Below, in pieces: positions 51,286 through 60,654 of a DNA stretch of 64,000 bases. Source of the stretch: Paenibacillus stellifer (GTDB lineage Bacteria > Bacillota > Bacilli > Paenibacillales > Paenibacillaceae); the NCBI RefSeq assembly GCF_000758685.1, contig NZ_CP009286.1, positions 2,076,501-2,140,500 on the forward strand. Reading direction: 5' to 3'. Below the pieces are notes generated by a model. The model was not told the DNA's origin. It saw only the letters and a list, made by a program, of their open reading frames with translations, and made no database searches. Position 1 is the stretch's first letter. Each line of letters starts with the position of its first letter. Made by a program: the position numbers and the translations under genes.

Positions 51286-51792
51286 ATGTCTTATGAGTTG
51301 GCGGTGAGACTGCTGGAGCGCAGAGGCGTAACCATAGAGGCGATCACAGGGATCGTGCATACGCTGCAGTCGGCTTACTATCCGGACCTGGCGCTGGAGG
51401 AATGCGAAGCAAGTGTTAAAGCCGTTCTCGGCAAAAGAGAGGTGCAGTACACGCTTATGACAGGTATCGCCCTCGACGAACTGGCGGAGAAGAAGCTGCT
51501 GCCCCAGCCGCTGCAGGCGATCATGGAGGCGGACGAATCGCTCTATGGCGCCGACGAGACGCTGGCGATGGGCATAACAGGCGTGTATGGCATGATCGGG
51601 CTGACAGGCTTTGGTTATCTGGATAAAACGAAACCCGGTGTTATCGGAATGTTAAACGACCGGGAGAATGCCGTTCACGTCTTTCTCGACGATCTCGTGG
51701 CAGGCATCGCCGCAGCGGCTTCGGCCCGGATTGCGCACCGCCATGAAGGGGCGAATGTTTATCCCGTTTCCTTGGACGAGGTCGGGTCTTAA
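51286..51792 (+). CDS. pgpA: Phosphatidylglycerophosphatase A-like protein (PgpA/YutG)
   Basis: A 168-residue protein of the PgpA/YutG family: LAVRLLERRGVTIEAITGIV, then KREVQYTLMTGIALDELAE, MGITGVYGMIGLTGFGYLDK, LNDRENAVHVFLDDLVAG and AARIAHRHEG-like end. PgpA removes the phosphate from phosphatidylglycerophosphate to give phosphatidylglycerol. The Firmicute forms, as here, are more soluble than the enterobacterial enzyme. AAAGGGG precedes the ATG. It stands alone. Confidence 0.8.
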   Translation: MSYELAVRLLERRGVTIEAITGIVHTLQSAYYPDLALEECEASVKAVLGKREVQYTLMTGIALDELAEKKLLPQPLQAIMEADESLYGADETLAMGITGVYGMIGLTGFGYLDKTKPGVIGMLNDRENAVHVFLDDLVAGIAAAASARIAHRHEGANVYPVSLDEVGS

Positions 51793-51803
51793 GGGGAGAG
51801 AAA

Positions 51804-51822
51804 GGGACCGCTGAGCGGTCCC
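51804..51822. terminator. Hairpin after pgpA
   Basis: GGGACCGC-tga-GCGGTCCC is a perfect 8-bp stem with a 3-base loop, followed by a second small stem GCGGC-tt-GCCGC. There is no T run, so its strength as a terminator is uncertain. Confidence 0.5.
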
Positions 51823-51939
51823 GAAAGGCGGCTTGCCGCTTCCTCCTTTGTTGCAGGAAAAAAGTAAACTATGTTATCATGGTTCCATCATACGGGATAC
51901 GGCTTTGGATTCGAGATGAGGGAGGCCTCGTTAACGGAC

Positions 51940-52128
51940 ATGTGGACGGTTATTTACATCGCGCCTACCGCGAAAGTGGCGGATATGATTAAGAGCAAAC
52001 TGACGGAAGAGGGCTTCCTGGTGAAATGTCGTCCCATCAATATGTCCAAGCAGCAGTTCGAGATTCTGGTGCCTTCCCGCGAGCTGGAAGAAGTTCAGGA
52101 AGTGCTTAACCTGATTCTGCATCCCTAA
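51940..52128 (+). CDS. Small DUF2007-like protein
   Basis: A 62-residue protein from ATG 51940: MWTVIYIAPTAKVADMIKSK, LTEEGFLVKCRPINMSKQ, FEILVPSRELEEVQEVL. The beta-alpha-beta pattern with a final helix resembles the small putative signal-transducing DUF2007-type proteins. The start is uncertain: GGGAGG lies 14 bases upstream, and in-frame ATGs at 51916 and 51871 exist. It precedes accD on the same strand with an 84-base gap. Function unknown. Confidence 0.6.
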   Translation: MWTVIYIAPTAKVADMIKSKLTEEGFLVKCRPINMSKQQFEILVPSRELEEVQEVLNLILHP

Positions 52129-52212
52129 ACCACAGAATTAAGACATCATTAGAGCAGTCATGACAGCGCGAACGCTGCATAACGCAAATAAACGGCTGAA
52201 GAGGTGCGGCTC

Positions 52213-53106
52213 TTGTTCAAAGATTTGTTTCAGAAAAAACGGAAATATGCGACGGTGCCTTCTCCGCGTCAGGAGCAAAACGATGCGCCCGCGGAGGGAG
52301 AACGGCCGAAACGGGAAATTCCCGAAGGGCTGATGAGCAAATGTCCCAAATGCGGATCGATCCAGTACAGCAAGGAACTGGAGAAGAACCTTAAGGTATG
52401 TCCGTCTTGCGGCCATCATATGCGGCTGAACGCAGTGGAACGGATCGCCATGACGCTGGATCCGGGCAGCTTTATCGAGTTCGATGCGGGGCTTGCCCCT
52501 GTGGACCCGCTGCAGTTTCCGGGATACGCCACGAAGCTTGAGCAGCAGCAGCTCAAGACAGGGCAATTGGACGGCGTCATTACCGGACAAGGCAGCATTG
52601 CCGGGCGGCCGGTTATCGTCGCCGTTATGAATTTCGAATTCTTTACGGGCAGCATGGGCTCGGTCGTCGGGGAGAAGATTACCCGCGCCGTTGAGGAGGC
52701 GACCGAGAGACGTCTGCCGCTGATTATATTCTCCGCATCGGGCGGTGCGCGGATGCAGGAGAGCATTCTGAGCCTGATGCAGATGGCGAAGACAAGCGCG
52801 GCGCTGGCCCGTTTTGGGGAATCGGGCGGATTGTACATATCCGTTATTACAGACCCGACGACGGGCGGCGTATCGGCCAGCTTCGCCTCGCTGGGCGACA
52901 TCAATATTGCGGAGCCGGGTGCCGTCTTCGGATTCGCGGGACGAATCGTCATCGAACAGACGATCCGGCAGAAGCTGCCGGATGATTTCCAGACGGCTGA
53001 ATTCAATCTGCAGCATGGCCAGCTCGATCTGGTGGTGCACCGCAAGGAAATGCGCTCCATGCTCGGCAGACTGCTGGAGCTGCATGACGGGAAGGGGGGA
53101 TTTTAG
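52213..53106 (+). CDS. accD: Acetyl-CoA carboxylase carboxyltransferase beta subunit
   Basis: A 297-residue subunit from the TTG at 52213 ([12 protein letters not shown], the usual start of Firmicute AccD), with AGAGGTG upstream; a GTG three codons earlier is the alternative. A zinc ribbon [20 protein letters not shown] (four cysteines with CPSCG) opens the protein, followed by the carboxyltransferase core with [19 protein letters not shown] and [16 protein letters not shown] [13 protein letters not shown]. It forms the alpha2beta2 transferase with AccA, moving CO2 from carboxybiotin to acetyl-CoA in fatty-acid synthesis. The stop abuts accA. Confidence 0.93.
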   Translation: MFKDLFQKKRKYATVPSPRQEQNDAPAEGERPKREIPEGLMSKCPKCGSIQYSKELEKNLKVCPSCGHHMRLNAVERIAMTLDPGSFIEFDAGLAPVDPLQFPGYATKLEQQQLKTGQLDGVITGQGSIAGRPVIVAVMNFEFFTGSMGSVVGEKITRAVEEATERRLPLIIFSASGGARMQESILSLMQMAKTSAALARFGESGGLYISVITDPTTGGVSASFASLGDINIAEPGAVFGFAGRIVIEQTIRQKLPDDFQTAEFNLQHGQLDLVVHRKEMRSMLGRLLELHDGKGGF

Positions 53107-54111
53107 ATGGCGGGGGACTTGCCTTTTGAAAAACCTCTCGTTGAAATGCGCCAAAAAATCGAAGAACTGAAGCAGTTCGGGGAAGAGAAGGGAATCGATT
53201 TCGCTGATGAAGTTGCCCGTCTCGAGGAACGTTACAAGCTGATGGAGCAGGAGATTTATTCCAATATTTCGCCGTCCCAGAAAATGCACTTGGCGCGGCA
53301 TCACAGCCGTCCGACCTCGCTTGATCTTATCGACCTGATCTTCACCGATTTCATCGAGCTGCACGGCGATCGCCTGTTCGGCGACGATCTGGCCGTTGTA
53401 GGCGGGATCGGCAAGCTCGACGGCGTGCCGGTCACCGTAATCGGCCAGCAGCGCGGCAAGGATACGAAGGATAATATCGCCCGCTTCTTTGGCAGCCCGC
53501 ATCCTGAAGGATTCCGCAAGGCGCTTCGTCTTATGCGGCAAGCGGACAAGTTCAAGCGTCCGATCGTCACCTTTGTTGATACGAAGGGCGCCTATCCCGG
53601 CAATACGGCCGAGGAGCGGGGGCAGTCGGAAGCCATTGCCCGCAATCTGCTGGAAATGTCGGCGCTCGGCGTTCCTGTCGTCTGCGTCGTAATCGGCGAG
53701 GGCGGCAGCGGCGGAGCGCTTGCCATGGCCGTGGGCAACCGGGTGCTGATGCTGGAGCACGCTATCTATTCCGCCATTTCGCCGAACGGCGCGGCTTCCA
53801 TTCTGTGGAAGGATGCGTCCAAAGCCGATCAGGCGGCGGAGGCGATGAAGATTACCGCGTCCGATCTGCTGCAGATGGAAGTAGTGGAGGAAGTGATTCC
53901 GGAGCCGAAAGGCGGAGCTCACCGCGATTACGAAGCGACGGCAGCCTTCATCAAGGATGCCCTCCTGAGACATTTGCGCGAGCTTGCCGTTCTGGACGCA
54001 GACGAGCTGAGAGAGGACCGTTACCGGAAATTCCGGAAGATTGGCGAGTTCCAGGAGACCCAGGTCTCCGAAGAGGCATTCACGGAGGAGCCGGCCCTCA
54101 GCCCGGAATAA
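53107..54111 (+). CDS. accA: Acetyl-CoA carboxylase carboxyltransferase alpha subunit
   Basis: A 334-residue subunit that starts at the base after the accD stop, with AAGGGGGG in the end of accD as its site. The N-terminal helices ([18 protein letters not shown]) are followed by the crotonase-like core: [55 protein letters not shown] and [20 protein letters not shown]. It is the partner of AccD. The acidic C-terminal tail is somewhat longer than usual. A strong terminator follows. Confidence 0.95.
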   Translation: MAGDLPFEKPLVEMRQKIEELKQFGEEKGIDFADEVARLEERYKLMEQEIYSNISPSQKMHLARHHSRPTSLDLIDLIFTDFIELHGDRLFGDDLAVVGGIGKLDGVPVTVIGQQRGKDTKDNIARFFGSPHPEGFRKALRLMRQADKFKRPIVTFVDTKGAYPGNTAEERGQSEAIARNLLEMSALGVPVVCVVIGEGGSGGALAMAVGNRVLMLEHAIYSAISPNGAASILWKDASKADQAAEAMKITASDLLQMEVVEEVIPEPKGGAHRDYEATAAFIKDALLRHLRELAVLDADELREDRYRKFRKIGEFQETQVSEEAFTEEPALSPE

Positions 54112-54157
54112 CATTGCCCAGGGGCAGCAGGTTCTGCACCCTGTGTCTGAAATACCA

Positions 54158-54187
54158 AAAGACCCCGAGCGTTTCGGGGTCTTTTTT
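54158..54187 (+). terminator. Strong terminator after accA
   Basis: A perfect 11-bp stem AAAGACCCCGA/TCGGGGTCTTT with a 5-base loop, followed by TTTTAA. It separates accDA from pyk. Confidence 0.9.
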
Positions 54188-54324
54188 TAATATAGGGAAG
54201 TATAAACTTCAAAGGCTATGCTTCCTGATCTTGCACAACAATAACCTGAATAGGGAATTGGCAACATTCTCCGCAAAGAAATCTGCTGAAGATTTTTTAT
54301 GCGCTGAGCTTGGAAACGGGTTGT

Positions 54325-54356
54325 CATTCAGGCTTTCATTCAGGCTTTCATTCAGG
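54325..54356. repeat. Three direct repeats upstream of pyk
   Basis: CATTCAGGCTTT occurs at 54325-54336 and 54337-54348, with a third partial copy CATTCAGG at 54349-54356: a 12-bp period, close to one helical turn plus. Tandem half-sites of this kind can bind a regulator on one face of the DNA. The remaining sequence of 54188-54626 has no gene and no clear promoter; TTGACA at 54412 lacks a good -10 partner. Confidence 0.6.
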
Positions 54357-54626
54357 TGCGGCCCTCGCCTTATATAGCTAAGAGATTGCTTGTGTTGTTT
54401 CCAGAGATTTTGACATAAATTTTTACCCGGCCAGATGCGTTCTCGCAGGCATCTTGCCAAAAAAAGGCGCGAAGTCATTGATTTTGTACGCTGCTTGCAG
54501 TAATATTCAAAAGGGCGCAGTCTAAGCTGCATATGACATAGTTCCTATTCAAACAGGCAACTTTGTAGTAGATTTTGTAGTTGGAAAAGTGAGACAGAGA
54601 GAAACAAAAAAACGGAGGAAAACCTA

Positions 54627-56048
54627 ATGCGGAAAAGTAAAATTGTATGTACGATTGGTCCTGCAAGTGAGTCGTTGGAGAACATCAAGAAATTGATTCT
54701 GGCCGGAATGAATGTTGCACGCCTGAACTTCTCTCACGGTGATTTTGAAGAGCATGGAGCGCGCATCAAGACGATCCGTCAAGCATCGAAGGAACTGAAC
54801 AAGACAGTTGCCATTCTGCTCGATACCAAGGGGCCGGAGATTCGCACAGGCAAGCTGGAAGTGGAACCGATTGAACTGGTACAGGACGAATATCTGACAT
54901 TGACGACGGAAGAAATTCTTGGCGACAAGAACCGTATCTCCGTTACTTATTCAGATCTTCCGAGCGACGTTTCGGTAGGATCCACAATCCTGATCGACGA
55001 CGGTCTGATTGGACTGACGGTTGTTGACATTCAAGGCACTGAAATCAAGACCCGTATCGTCAACGGAGGAACGATCAAGAGCAAGAAGGGCGTTAACGTG
55101 CCTGGAGTTGCCATCTCCCTGCCGGGCATTACGGAAAAGGACACCAACGATATCATTTTCGGGATTGAACAGGACATCGATTTTATCGCCGCTTCCTTCG
55201 TTCGCAAAGCCAGCGACGTTCTGGAAATTCGCGATCTTCTCGAAAGCCGTGGCGCTGGCCACATCCAAATCATCTCCAAAATTGAAAATCAGCAAGGTGT
55301 CGACAACCTTGACGAAATTCTTGCAGTATCCGACGGCCTGATGGTTGCCCGCGGTGACCTTGGCGTGGAAATTCCGGCTGAAGACGTGCCGCTGGCGCAG
55401 AAGCTCATGATCAAGAAGTGCAACATCGCTGGCAAGCCGGTTATCACGGCTACCCAGATGCTGGACTCCATGCAGCGCAACCCGCGTCCGACACGCGCTG
55501 AAGCAAGTGACGTTGCCAACGCGATCTTTGACGGAACCGATGCTATCATGCTGTCCGGTGAAACGGCTGCTGGTAAATATCCGGTTGAATCCGTGCTGAC
55601 GATGTCCCGCATCGCCGAGAAAGCGGAATCCGCACTGGATCATCGCGAAATCTTCCTGAAGCAGCAGATTGCCCAGGAGACGACGGTTACGGAAGCTATC
55701 AGCCAATCCGTAGCGATCTCCGCACTGGACCTGAATGCTGCTGCTATCCTGACTTCCACGGTAAGCGGACATACGGCTCGCGTCGTATCGAAGTACCGTT
55801 CGAAGTCCCCGATTATCGCCGTAACTCCACAAGAGAGAACAATGCGTCAACTGGCACTGGTATGGGGCGTGTTCCCGGTATATGGCGAGCCTGCCAACTC
55901 GACGGACGAACTCCTTCAAGTGGCTGTTAAGGGCGGCAAAGCTTCCGGACTCGTAAAAGCCGGCGACCTGGCTGTTATCACAGCTGGCATTCCGTTCGGC
56001 CATTCGGGTTCCACGAACCTGGTGAAGGTTGAACAAATTTCGGAATAA
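54627..56048 (+). CDS. pyk: Pyruvate kinase
   Basis: A 473-residue enzyme: [20 protein letters not shown], then [12 protein letters not shown], the catalytic and metal region [36 protein letters not shown], and [20 protein letters not shown] with [20 protein letters not shown]. It makes pyruvate and ATP from phosphoenolpyruvate. The protein lacks the extra C-terminal PEP-utiliser-like domain found in the 585-residue Bacillus enzyme. GGAGG precedes the ATG. In B. subtilis pfkA lies between accA and pyk; here it does not. Confidence 0.95.
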   Translation: MRKSKIVCTIGPASESLENIKKLILAGMNVARLNFSHGDFEEHGARIKTIRQASKELNKTVAILLDTKGPEIRTGKLEVEPIELVQDEYLTLTTEEILGDKNRISVTYSDLPSDVSVGSTILIDDGLIGLTVVDIQGTEIKTRIVNGGTIKSKKGVNVPGVAISLPGITEKDTNDIIFGIEQDIDFIAASFVRKASDVLEIRDLLESRGAGHIQIISKIENQQGVDNLDEILAVSDGLMVARGDLGVEIPAEDVPLAQKLMIKKCNIAGKPVITATQMLDSMQRNPRPTRAEASDVANAIFDGTDAIMLSGETAAGKYPVESVLTMSRIAEKAESALDHREIFLKQQIAQETTVTEAISQSVAISALDLNAAAILTSTVSGHTARVVSKYRSKSPIIAVTPQERTMRQLALVWGVFPVYGEPANSTDELLQVAVKGGKASGLVKAGDLAVITAGIPFGHSGSTNLVKVEQISE

Positions 56049-56091
56049 TCTCCGAACCTGCATTTCAGGCAATTTACGATAGCGTATAACC

Positions 56092-56123
56092 AAAAGCAAT
56101 GGCAGCTCCTGCCATTGCTTTTT
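56092..56123 (+). terminator. Strong terminator after pyk
   Basis: A perfect stem of at least 12 bp, AAAAGCAATGGCAG/CTGCCATTGCTTTT, with a 3-base loop and a final T run. Confidence 0.88.
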
Positions 56124-56185
56124 GTATGAAGCGGGGACACAATGATGCAAGGAATAATAGGGCTGGATCGGTCCGAGGTCCGAGG

Positions 56186-56911
56186 CTACATGGGGAAGCA
56201 GCCTGTCCGCAGCTTCCGCTTCACGGAGAAAGTGTCTCCCGAACGCGAGGGACTGGAGGGAACTGCAGCGGCCTTGCGGTCCTGGATCATGATGCCGCCG
56301 TCTGCAGGCGATAGCCGGGGATTCTTGCCGTTAACCCGGCAGCGGCGGAAGGATACGGGGGAGAACCAGGCCAATTGGGACGGTCTTCCTCCGACCTGCG
56401 GAGCATCGACGATCCATTCGGCCGAGCTTTGGGGACCACTGTAATGCCGGATGGTACGGAAGTTCCAGCCTCTTGTGAGATTTCTCAGCGAGATGGACCA
56501 CTAGCCCTTGCACAGCTTCACGATAACGGCGCGCATCCGGTCACCCGGGTAGACGGGTTGCCCAATAACCGTCTCCTCTGCGGGGAGTATTTCCCACCAA
56601 GCGTAATAACGGATGACGCCGCCCACACATTCATGTCCGGTTCCGGTCTGGATCAGGCTGCTGTTCTGAAATCCGTTGATGCCGATCCATGCGGAGGAGT
56701 AGGTGGAATTGGGCGTGCGCATGATGAAGGGTACGGTCCATTCACCGCAGATTCGCAGGTAAGCGCCTTTTGCCCCGGACAGGGCGTAGCCGGACCAGTT
56801 GCCCGAAACCCAGCCGAAGCCTTCTTTTTCGGCCGATTGCAGATAAGATTTGTCAGCCAGACAGGGCCGGGTGAAGCTGCGTTTGTTCGAAGCGTTCATC
56901 GTTTTTGTCAT
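56186..56911 (-). pseudogene. G1 family (eqolisin-like) glutamic peptidase interrupted by an amber codon
   Basis: From ATG 56911 the frame reads GNWSGYALSGAKGAYLR, GEWTVPFIMRTPNS, SSAWIGINGFQNSSLIQTG and YYAWWEILPAEETVIGQPVY, the peptidase G1 pattern. It stops at TAG (56501-56503). The same frame continues for over 100 codons with WSISLRNLTRGWNF, YSGPQSSAEWIVDAPQVGG and DGGIMIQDRK, which is the rest of the family, to TAG at 56186-56188. The catalytic Glu region (SSAEWIV) is after the first stop, so the truncated protein should be inactive. AAGGAG lies upstream of the ATG. The most likely cause is a single AAG- or CAG-to-TAG change. Confidence 0.85.
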
Positions 56912-57015
56912 CGGTTCGCCGTCTCCTTCTTCGAGAATACGACAGTTAATGCGGCTGGAGCGGCAAAGGCTTGGGCAATATGTGAAAATAGACAGAGGGG
57001 ATTTAGCCGATAGAC

Positions 57016-58188
57016 ATGACAAAATTGCTTAAGCTGCGCGTGTTTTACCTGGTTTTAGGACTGGCGGGGGGCATTTTCGGTCCATACCTGACCCTGCTTC
57101 TGGCCGAGAACGGCTTGAACAGCAGCCAGGTCGGTGTGCTGATGGCGGTGGGAACGCTTGTTGCGATTGTCATCCAGCCGGGCTGGGGAGTCATTGCCGA
57201 CCGTTACAGGCAGACCCGGCTCGTTCTGATTTTGAGCGTTGCCGTTCCGGGACTGCTGGCTGTTTTTTACCGGTCAGACATGTTCATCGTTCTGCTTGCG
57301 GTCTACATGGTGTCCACCATCTTCTCCTCCACCCAGGCGCCTATCGCCGATTCCTACGCCATTGCGGCGGCGAGAGAAGCCGGCTCCACCTACGGAAGTA
57401 TCCGGCTGATGATGAGCTTTGGCGCGGCCACTGGAAGCTACGCGGGCGGCCTGTATGTGTCCAACTTCTCGGTATCGAACATTTGGCTGCCCTTCCTGTT
57501 CTTCAACCTGCTTGCCGTTGCCGTGGCGCTGAGCCTCCCGAAGGATGTTGGGGAGAATCGGATGATGGCGCATTCGTTCGCGCAGGGTGTACGACAGCTG
57601 GTGTCGAACCGGATTTTTCTGGCCTTCCTGGGAGGCAGCTTTCTTGTCAATCAGACCATGACCGCGTTCGGAACTTATTTTGTTCTGGCCTTTCAATCAG
57701 TGGGAGGCTCCACTGGCCATGCGGGCATTGCACTGCTGCTGGCTTCGATCACCAACGTGCCATCCATGTTCGCAGCTTCCCGTGTGATCGGCCGGTTGGG
57801 AACAGAGCGGACACTGCTGCTTGCAGCCCTGATCTACGTGCTCCGCTGGACAATCCAGGTGATCTTCCCGTATCCTGAAGTCATGATCGGTGTTCAGGCG
57901 CTGCATGGCCTGTCGTTCGGATTCTTCTATATTTCTGCCGTTGAATATGTGTCCAAGATTACGTCAGCCGATATGCAGGCGACTGGACAAAGCGTATTCA
58001 ACATGGTGTTCTCCGGATTTTCCGGTATCCTTGGGAATCTGATCAATGGGGTGCTCCTGAATCAGGGCGGCGTGCAGACGATGAATATTGCCTGCATGAT
58101 TAGCTCCGGGGCGGGTGCACTGTTGCTTCTCTATGTAGCCCGAGGCTCGCGCAGGAGGCTTCCCTCTGCGCAGGAGGCCGGTCTTTAG
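57016..58188 (+). CDS. Major facilitator superfamily transporter
   Basis: A 390-residue protein with about 12 membrane segments. FGPYLTLLLAENGLNSSQVG and the loop PGWGVIADRYRQTRLVL (motif A, GxxxDRxxR type) mark the MFS; STQAPIADSYAIAAAREAGS is the cross-half region. It resembles the MFS_1-like, sugar- or PPP-type transporters of Firmicutes. Substrate not visible. AGAGGGG lies upstream. It is divergent from the interrupted peptidase and near the thioesterase-fxsA pair. Confidence 0.82.
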   Translation: MTKLLKLRVFYLVLGLAGGIFGPYLTLLLAENGLNSSQVGVLMAVGTLVAIVIQPGWGVIADRYRQTRLVLILSVAVPGLLAVFYRSDMFIVLLAVYMVSTIFSSTQAPIADSYAIAAAREAGSTYGSIRLMMSFGAATGSYAGGLYVSNFSVSNIWLPFLFFNLLAVAVALSLPKDVGENRMMAHSFAQGVRQLVSNRIFLAFLGGSFLVNQTMTAFGTYFVLAFQSVGGSTGHAGIALLLASITNVPSMFAASRVIGRLGTERTLLLAALIYVLRWTIQVIFPYPEVMIGVQALHGLSFGFFYISAVEYVSKITSADMQATGQSVFNMVFSGFSGILGNLINGVLLNQGGVQTMNIACMISSGAGALLLLYVARGSRRRLPSAQEAGL

Positions 58189-58257
58189 CCTGTCAGCCTT
58201 CCAGGAGCGGGGTCGCCGATGCGATATATGTCTATTCAAGAAGAGAGGTCGTCACGC

Positions 58258-58767
58258 ATGAAATCTCAAGATCTAATTGCCGGACCTTGGCATGCCGCCA
58301 TATTCCGGGTACGCTACCAAGAGACGGATCAAATGGGCGTGGTCTACCACTCCAATTACCTGAACTGGTTCGAGATCGGGCGGACCGAAATGCTCCGGGA
58401 ACTGGGCTTCACCTATGCCGGACTAGAAAGCCAGGGCGTCCTGCTTCCCGTATTGTCGGCGGAGCTGAATTACAAAAGGTCTGCCAGATACGATGATCTC
58501 GTCGTCGTGTACACACGCATGACGGCGTTCACACCGCTGCGAATCACCTACGACTATGAAATCCGCCGGGCGGCTGAAGAAGATTCTAAGATAAGCGTGC
58601 CTGAATCGGGTTTCTGTGAAGCTCCGGGCGGCGAGCTGCTGGTCACCGGTTCAACCGCTCATGCCTGGGTCAGCCGGGAGATGAGGCCGGTCCGGCTGGA
58701 CCGCACGCTTCCGGATGCCTATAACGCCATTTGGTCTGCGCTGGAGCAGAAAGGGGGAGCGCTATGA
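58258..58767 (+). CDS. YbgC-like acyl-CoA thioesterase (hotdog fold)
   Basis: A 169-residue hotdog protein. The catalytic strand is FRVRYQETDQMGVVYHSNYL (the Asp-Met-Gly-x-x-x-His/Asn region of YbgC/FadM), followed by NWFEIGRTEMLRELG. It hydrolyses acyl-CoA or acyl-carrier thioesters; the substrate is unknown. Between strands is a 15-20-residue insert (DSKISVPESGFCEAPG) not usual in the family. The ATG at 58258 follows GAGAGGT. The stop overlaps the start of fxsA. Confidence 0.82.
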   Translation: MKSQDLIAGPWHAAIFRVRYQETDQMGVVYHSNYLNWFEIGRTEMLRELGFTYAGLESQGVLLPVLSAELNYKRSARYDDLVVVYTRMTAFTPLRITYDYEIRRAAEEDSKISVPESGFCEAPGGELLVTGSTAHAWVSREMRPVRLDRTLPDAYNAIWSALEQKGGAL

Positions 58768-59162
58768 TCAAGAAAAGCTGGCTCTGGGCCGCGCTGTTTA
58801 TCATTCCGGCGTTCGAGCTGTTCGGCTTCATTCTCGTCTCTTCCTGGCTAGGTGCGCCCAAGACGCTGCTTCTGCTCGTCTCCACCTCGCTGATCGGGCT
58901 TCTGATGATGCGCTTTGAGGGAAGCAAGGTACTGCAGGACAGCAAGCAGCAGATGCAGGAAGGTCTTGTTCCGGGAAGGACGATGCTGGATGGACTCTGC
59001 GTGTTCTTTGGCGGACTGCTGCTTATAATCCCGGGATTTATCACGGATATCATCGGCTTTACACTGGTTTTCCCCCTGACACGCACCATATACCGGGGGC
59101 TGCTGCTGAAGTGGCTGGAGAAGAGGATGAAGAACGGAACCTTTACGTTTTACAGAAGATAG
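58764..59162 (+). CDS. fxsA: FxsA family membrane protein
   Basis: A 132-residue protein whose ATG overlaps the stop of the thioesterase gene (ATGA), with AAGGGGGAG before it. Membrane segments: ALFIIPAFELFGFILVSSWL, LLLLVSTSLIGLLMMRFEGS, and GGLLLIIPGFITDIIGFTLV. The middle segment PGRTMLDGLCVFFGG is characteristic of FxsA. Its function is unclear; in E. coli it counters phage T7 exclusion by the F plasmid. The position beside ytvI and citZ matches ytzA in B. subtilis. Confidence 0.88.
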   Translation: MIKKSWLWAALFIIPAFELFGFILVSSWLGAPKTLLLLVSTSLIGLLMMRFEGSKVLQDSKQQMQEGLVPGRTMLDGLCVFFGGLLLIIPGFITDIIGFTLVFPLTRTIYRGLLLKWLEKRMKNGTFTFYRR

Positions 59163-59198
59163 TAGCGGCGGTCCTTTCAAACTGCCGGTACAAAAAGG

Positions 59199-59239
59199 AG
59201 CGGAGCCCGCTGAGAACTGGGGCAATCCGCTCTTTTTTA
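59199..59239 (+). terminator. Terminator after fxsA
   Basis: GAGCGGA (59199-59205) and TCCGCTC (59227-59233) form a 7-bp stem, followed by TTTTTT. It separates convergent fxsA and ytvI. Confidence 0.75.
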
Positions 59240-59270
59240 TTGCGCAAAATCCGGTCTCTGTCGGCTTTCC

Positions 59271-60386
59271 TTAATGCAGCCTTCCGCTGAGAATGTAGGA
59301 TTGAATTCCCCGAAAGACGCCAGCCCTCCGGAAAGCGCCCAGTATGACAAGCAGAACGGGGCCGAGGATCAGGCCTGCGGCGCCAAACAGCCTGAGCCCG
59401 GCGAACATGCCGATCAGCATGGCCAGGGGATCGAGTCCGATAGTGCTGGCCAGCACCTTCGGCTCCAGCACCTGGCGCGTAATGACAACGACGACATACA
59501 GAACGCCAAGGCCGGCGGCAAGCGCCGTGTCACCGGTCATGAACGCGATGGCCGCCCAGGGGATCATGACAACGCCGACGCCCAGGTAGGGGAGCAGATC
59601 GACCACACCGATCATAAGGCCCAGTACAAAAGCCGATTCCACCCCCAGGAGCGCAAGCCCGGCAATCACGATGGCTCCGGTGACGGTGACCAGGAAGAAC
59701 TGCGCCATGATATAGCCGAATAAGGCGCTGCGCAGATCGCTCCATATTTCCGAAGCCATGCTGCGGAAGCTTACAGGCAGAAGCCCGGCCAGCGCCGAGT
59801 TTCTTCGTTCCCAGCCGGTCGCCAGGAAGAAGGCAGCCAGCACGACGACAACCAGCACAGTTCCGAAAGAGGGGAGCTGGGCGATCAGTCCGAGAATGAA
59901 ATTGAATATCCCGGTGATTATTCGGGTGAAGGCGATTCCGAGCGTTTCGCCCGTTTTGCTGTTCGGTCCTCCCAAGGGGGAATGCGGGTTCGGGTTGCTT
60001 GCATAGAACTGGTTGATCTGATTGATAATATTCTGCAATCTGGCGTTTTGGGTCCAGGCCATCAGCATGTCCCGCCACTGCGGTGCATGCTCGTTGAAGG
60101 TCTGGGTGAGGATGGCGAGCTCTTTGACCAGCCGAGTAATAAGGGCGGTCAGAACGAGCCCGGCCGAGCCTATATAGAGCGCCAGCGATAAAATAACGGC
60201 AAGCCATGAGGGGAAATGCAGCCGGGTAAGCCGCTTCACGAGCGGCCGTATGCTGCAGGCGAGCAGCCAGGCCAGTAGAAGCGGGTAGAGCAGCGGGAGC
60301 AGCACATAGAGGCTCAACAGAATGAGCAGAATGGCGAGCAGGACCCAGAGCGCGCGAAGCACCCGTTTCAGCGTGAGCCGGTCCAT
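59271..60386 (-). CDS. ytvI: AI-2E transporter family sporulation membrane protein YtvI
   Basis: A 371-residue protein from ATG 60386 (MDRLTLKRVLRALWVLLAIL), preceded by AAAGGAGG. It has eight or so hydrophobic segments with the AI-2E/PerM pattern: PLLYPLLLAWLLACSIRPLV near the start, MIGVVDLLPYLGVGVVMIPW, and LGLDPLAMLIGMFAGLRLFG near the end. YtvI is a sigma-E-controlled membrane protein of unknown role in sporulation. The gene is divergent from citZ and convergent with fxsA, as in B. subtilis. Confidence 0.88.
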   Translation of the reverse strand: MDRLTLKRVLRALWVLLAILLILLSLYVLLPLLYPLLLAWLLACSIRPLVKRLTRLHFPSWLAVILSLALYIGSAGLVLTALITRLVKELAILTQTFNEHAPQWRDMLMAWTQNARLQNIINQINQFYASNPNPHSPLGGPNSKTGETLGIAFTRIITGIFNFILGLIAQLPSFGTVLVVVVLAAFFLATGWERRNSALAGLLPVSFRSMASEIWSDLRSALFGYIMAQFFLVTVTGAIVIAGLALLGVESAFVLGLMIGVVDLLPYLGVGVVMIPWAAIAFMTGDTALAAGLGVLYVVVVITRQVLEPKVLASTIGLDPLAMLIGMFAGLRLFGAAGLILGPVLLVILGAFRRAGVFRGIQSYILSGRLH

Positions 60387-60654
60387 TCGGTTCCTCCTTT
60401 CATACAGCAGCGAAGCCTGTCTTCTTCTCTCCATGTATATTCCCTGATACCGGAAAACAGCCCATATTCCGTCCCTCGTAAACTGAGAACGTTTACTTGA
60501 AACGCCCGGTAAAGAAGTATTTTTCTATCTCTCCGATAAAATCATTTGATGCGCCCTAAAGCTTCCACATAGTTCACGTAACCGACAATTTCAAGTATGA
60601 TAAATAAAGGGTTAACTTTAGGACTGTACAGCACTGGGTCAAAATATTTCAAAT

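Noticed and set aside
56142..56444. Short plus-strand frame after pyk
   Set aside because: It lies opposite the second half of the interrupted peptidase, which explains the sequence better.
1049..56911. Genome-wide reassignment of TAG as sense codon
   Set aside because: Several intact genes of the window (for example accD, fxsA and icd) end with TAG, so two interrupted genes are better explained by nonsense mutations.
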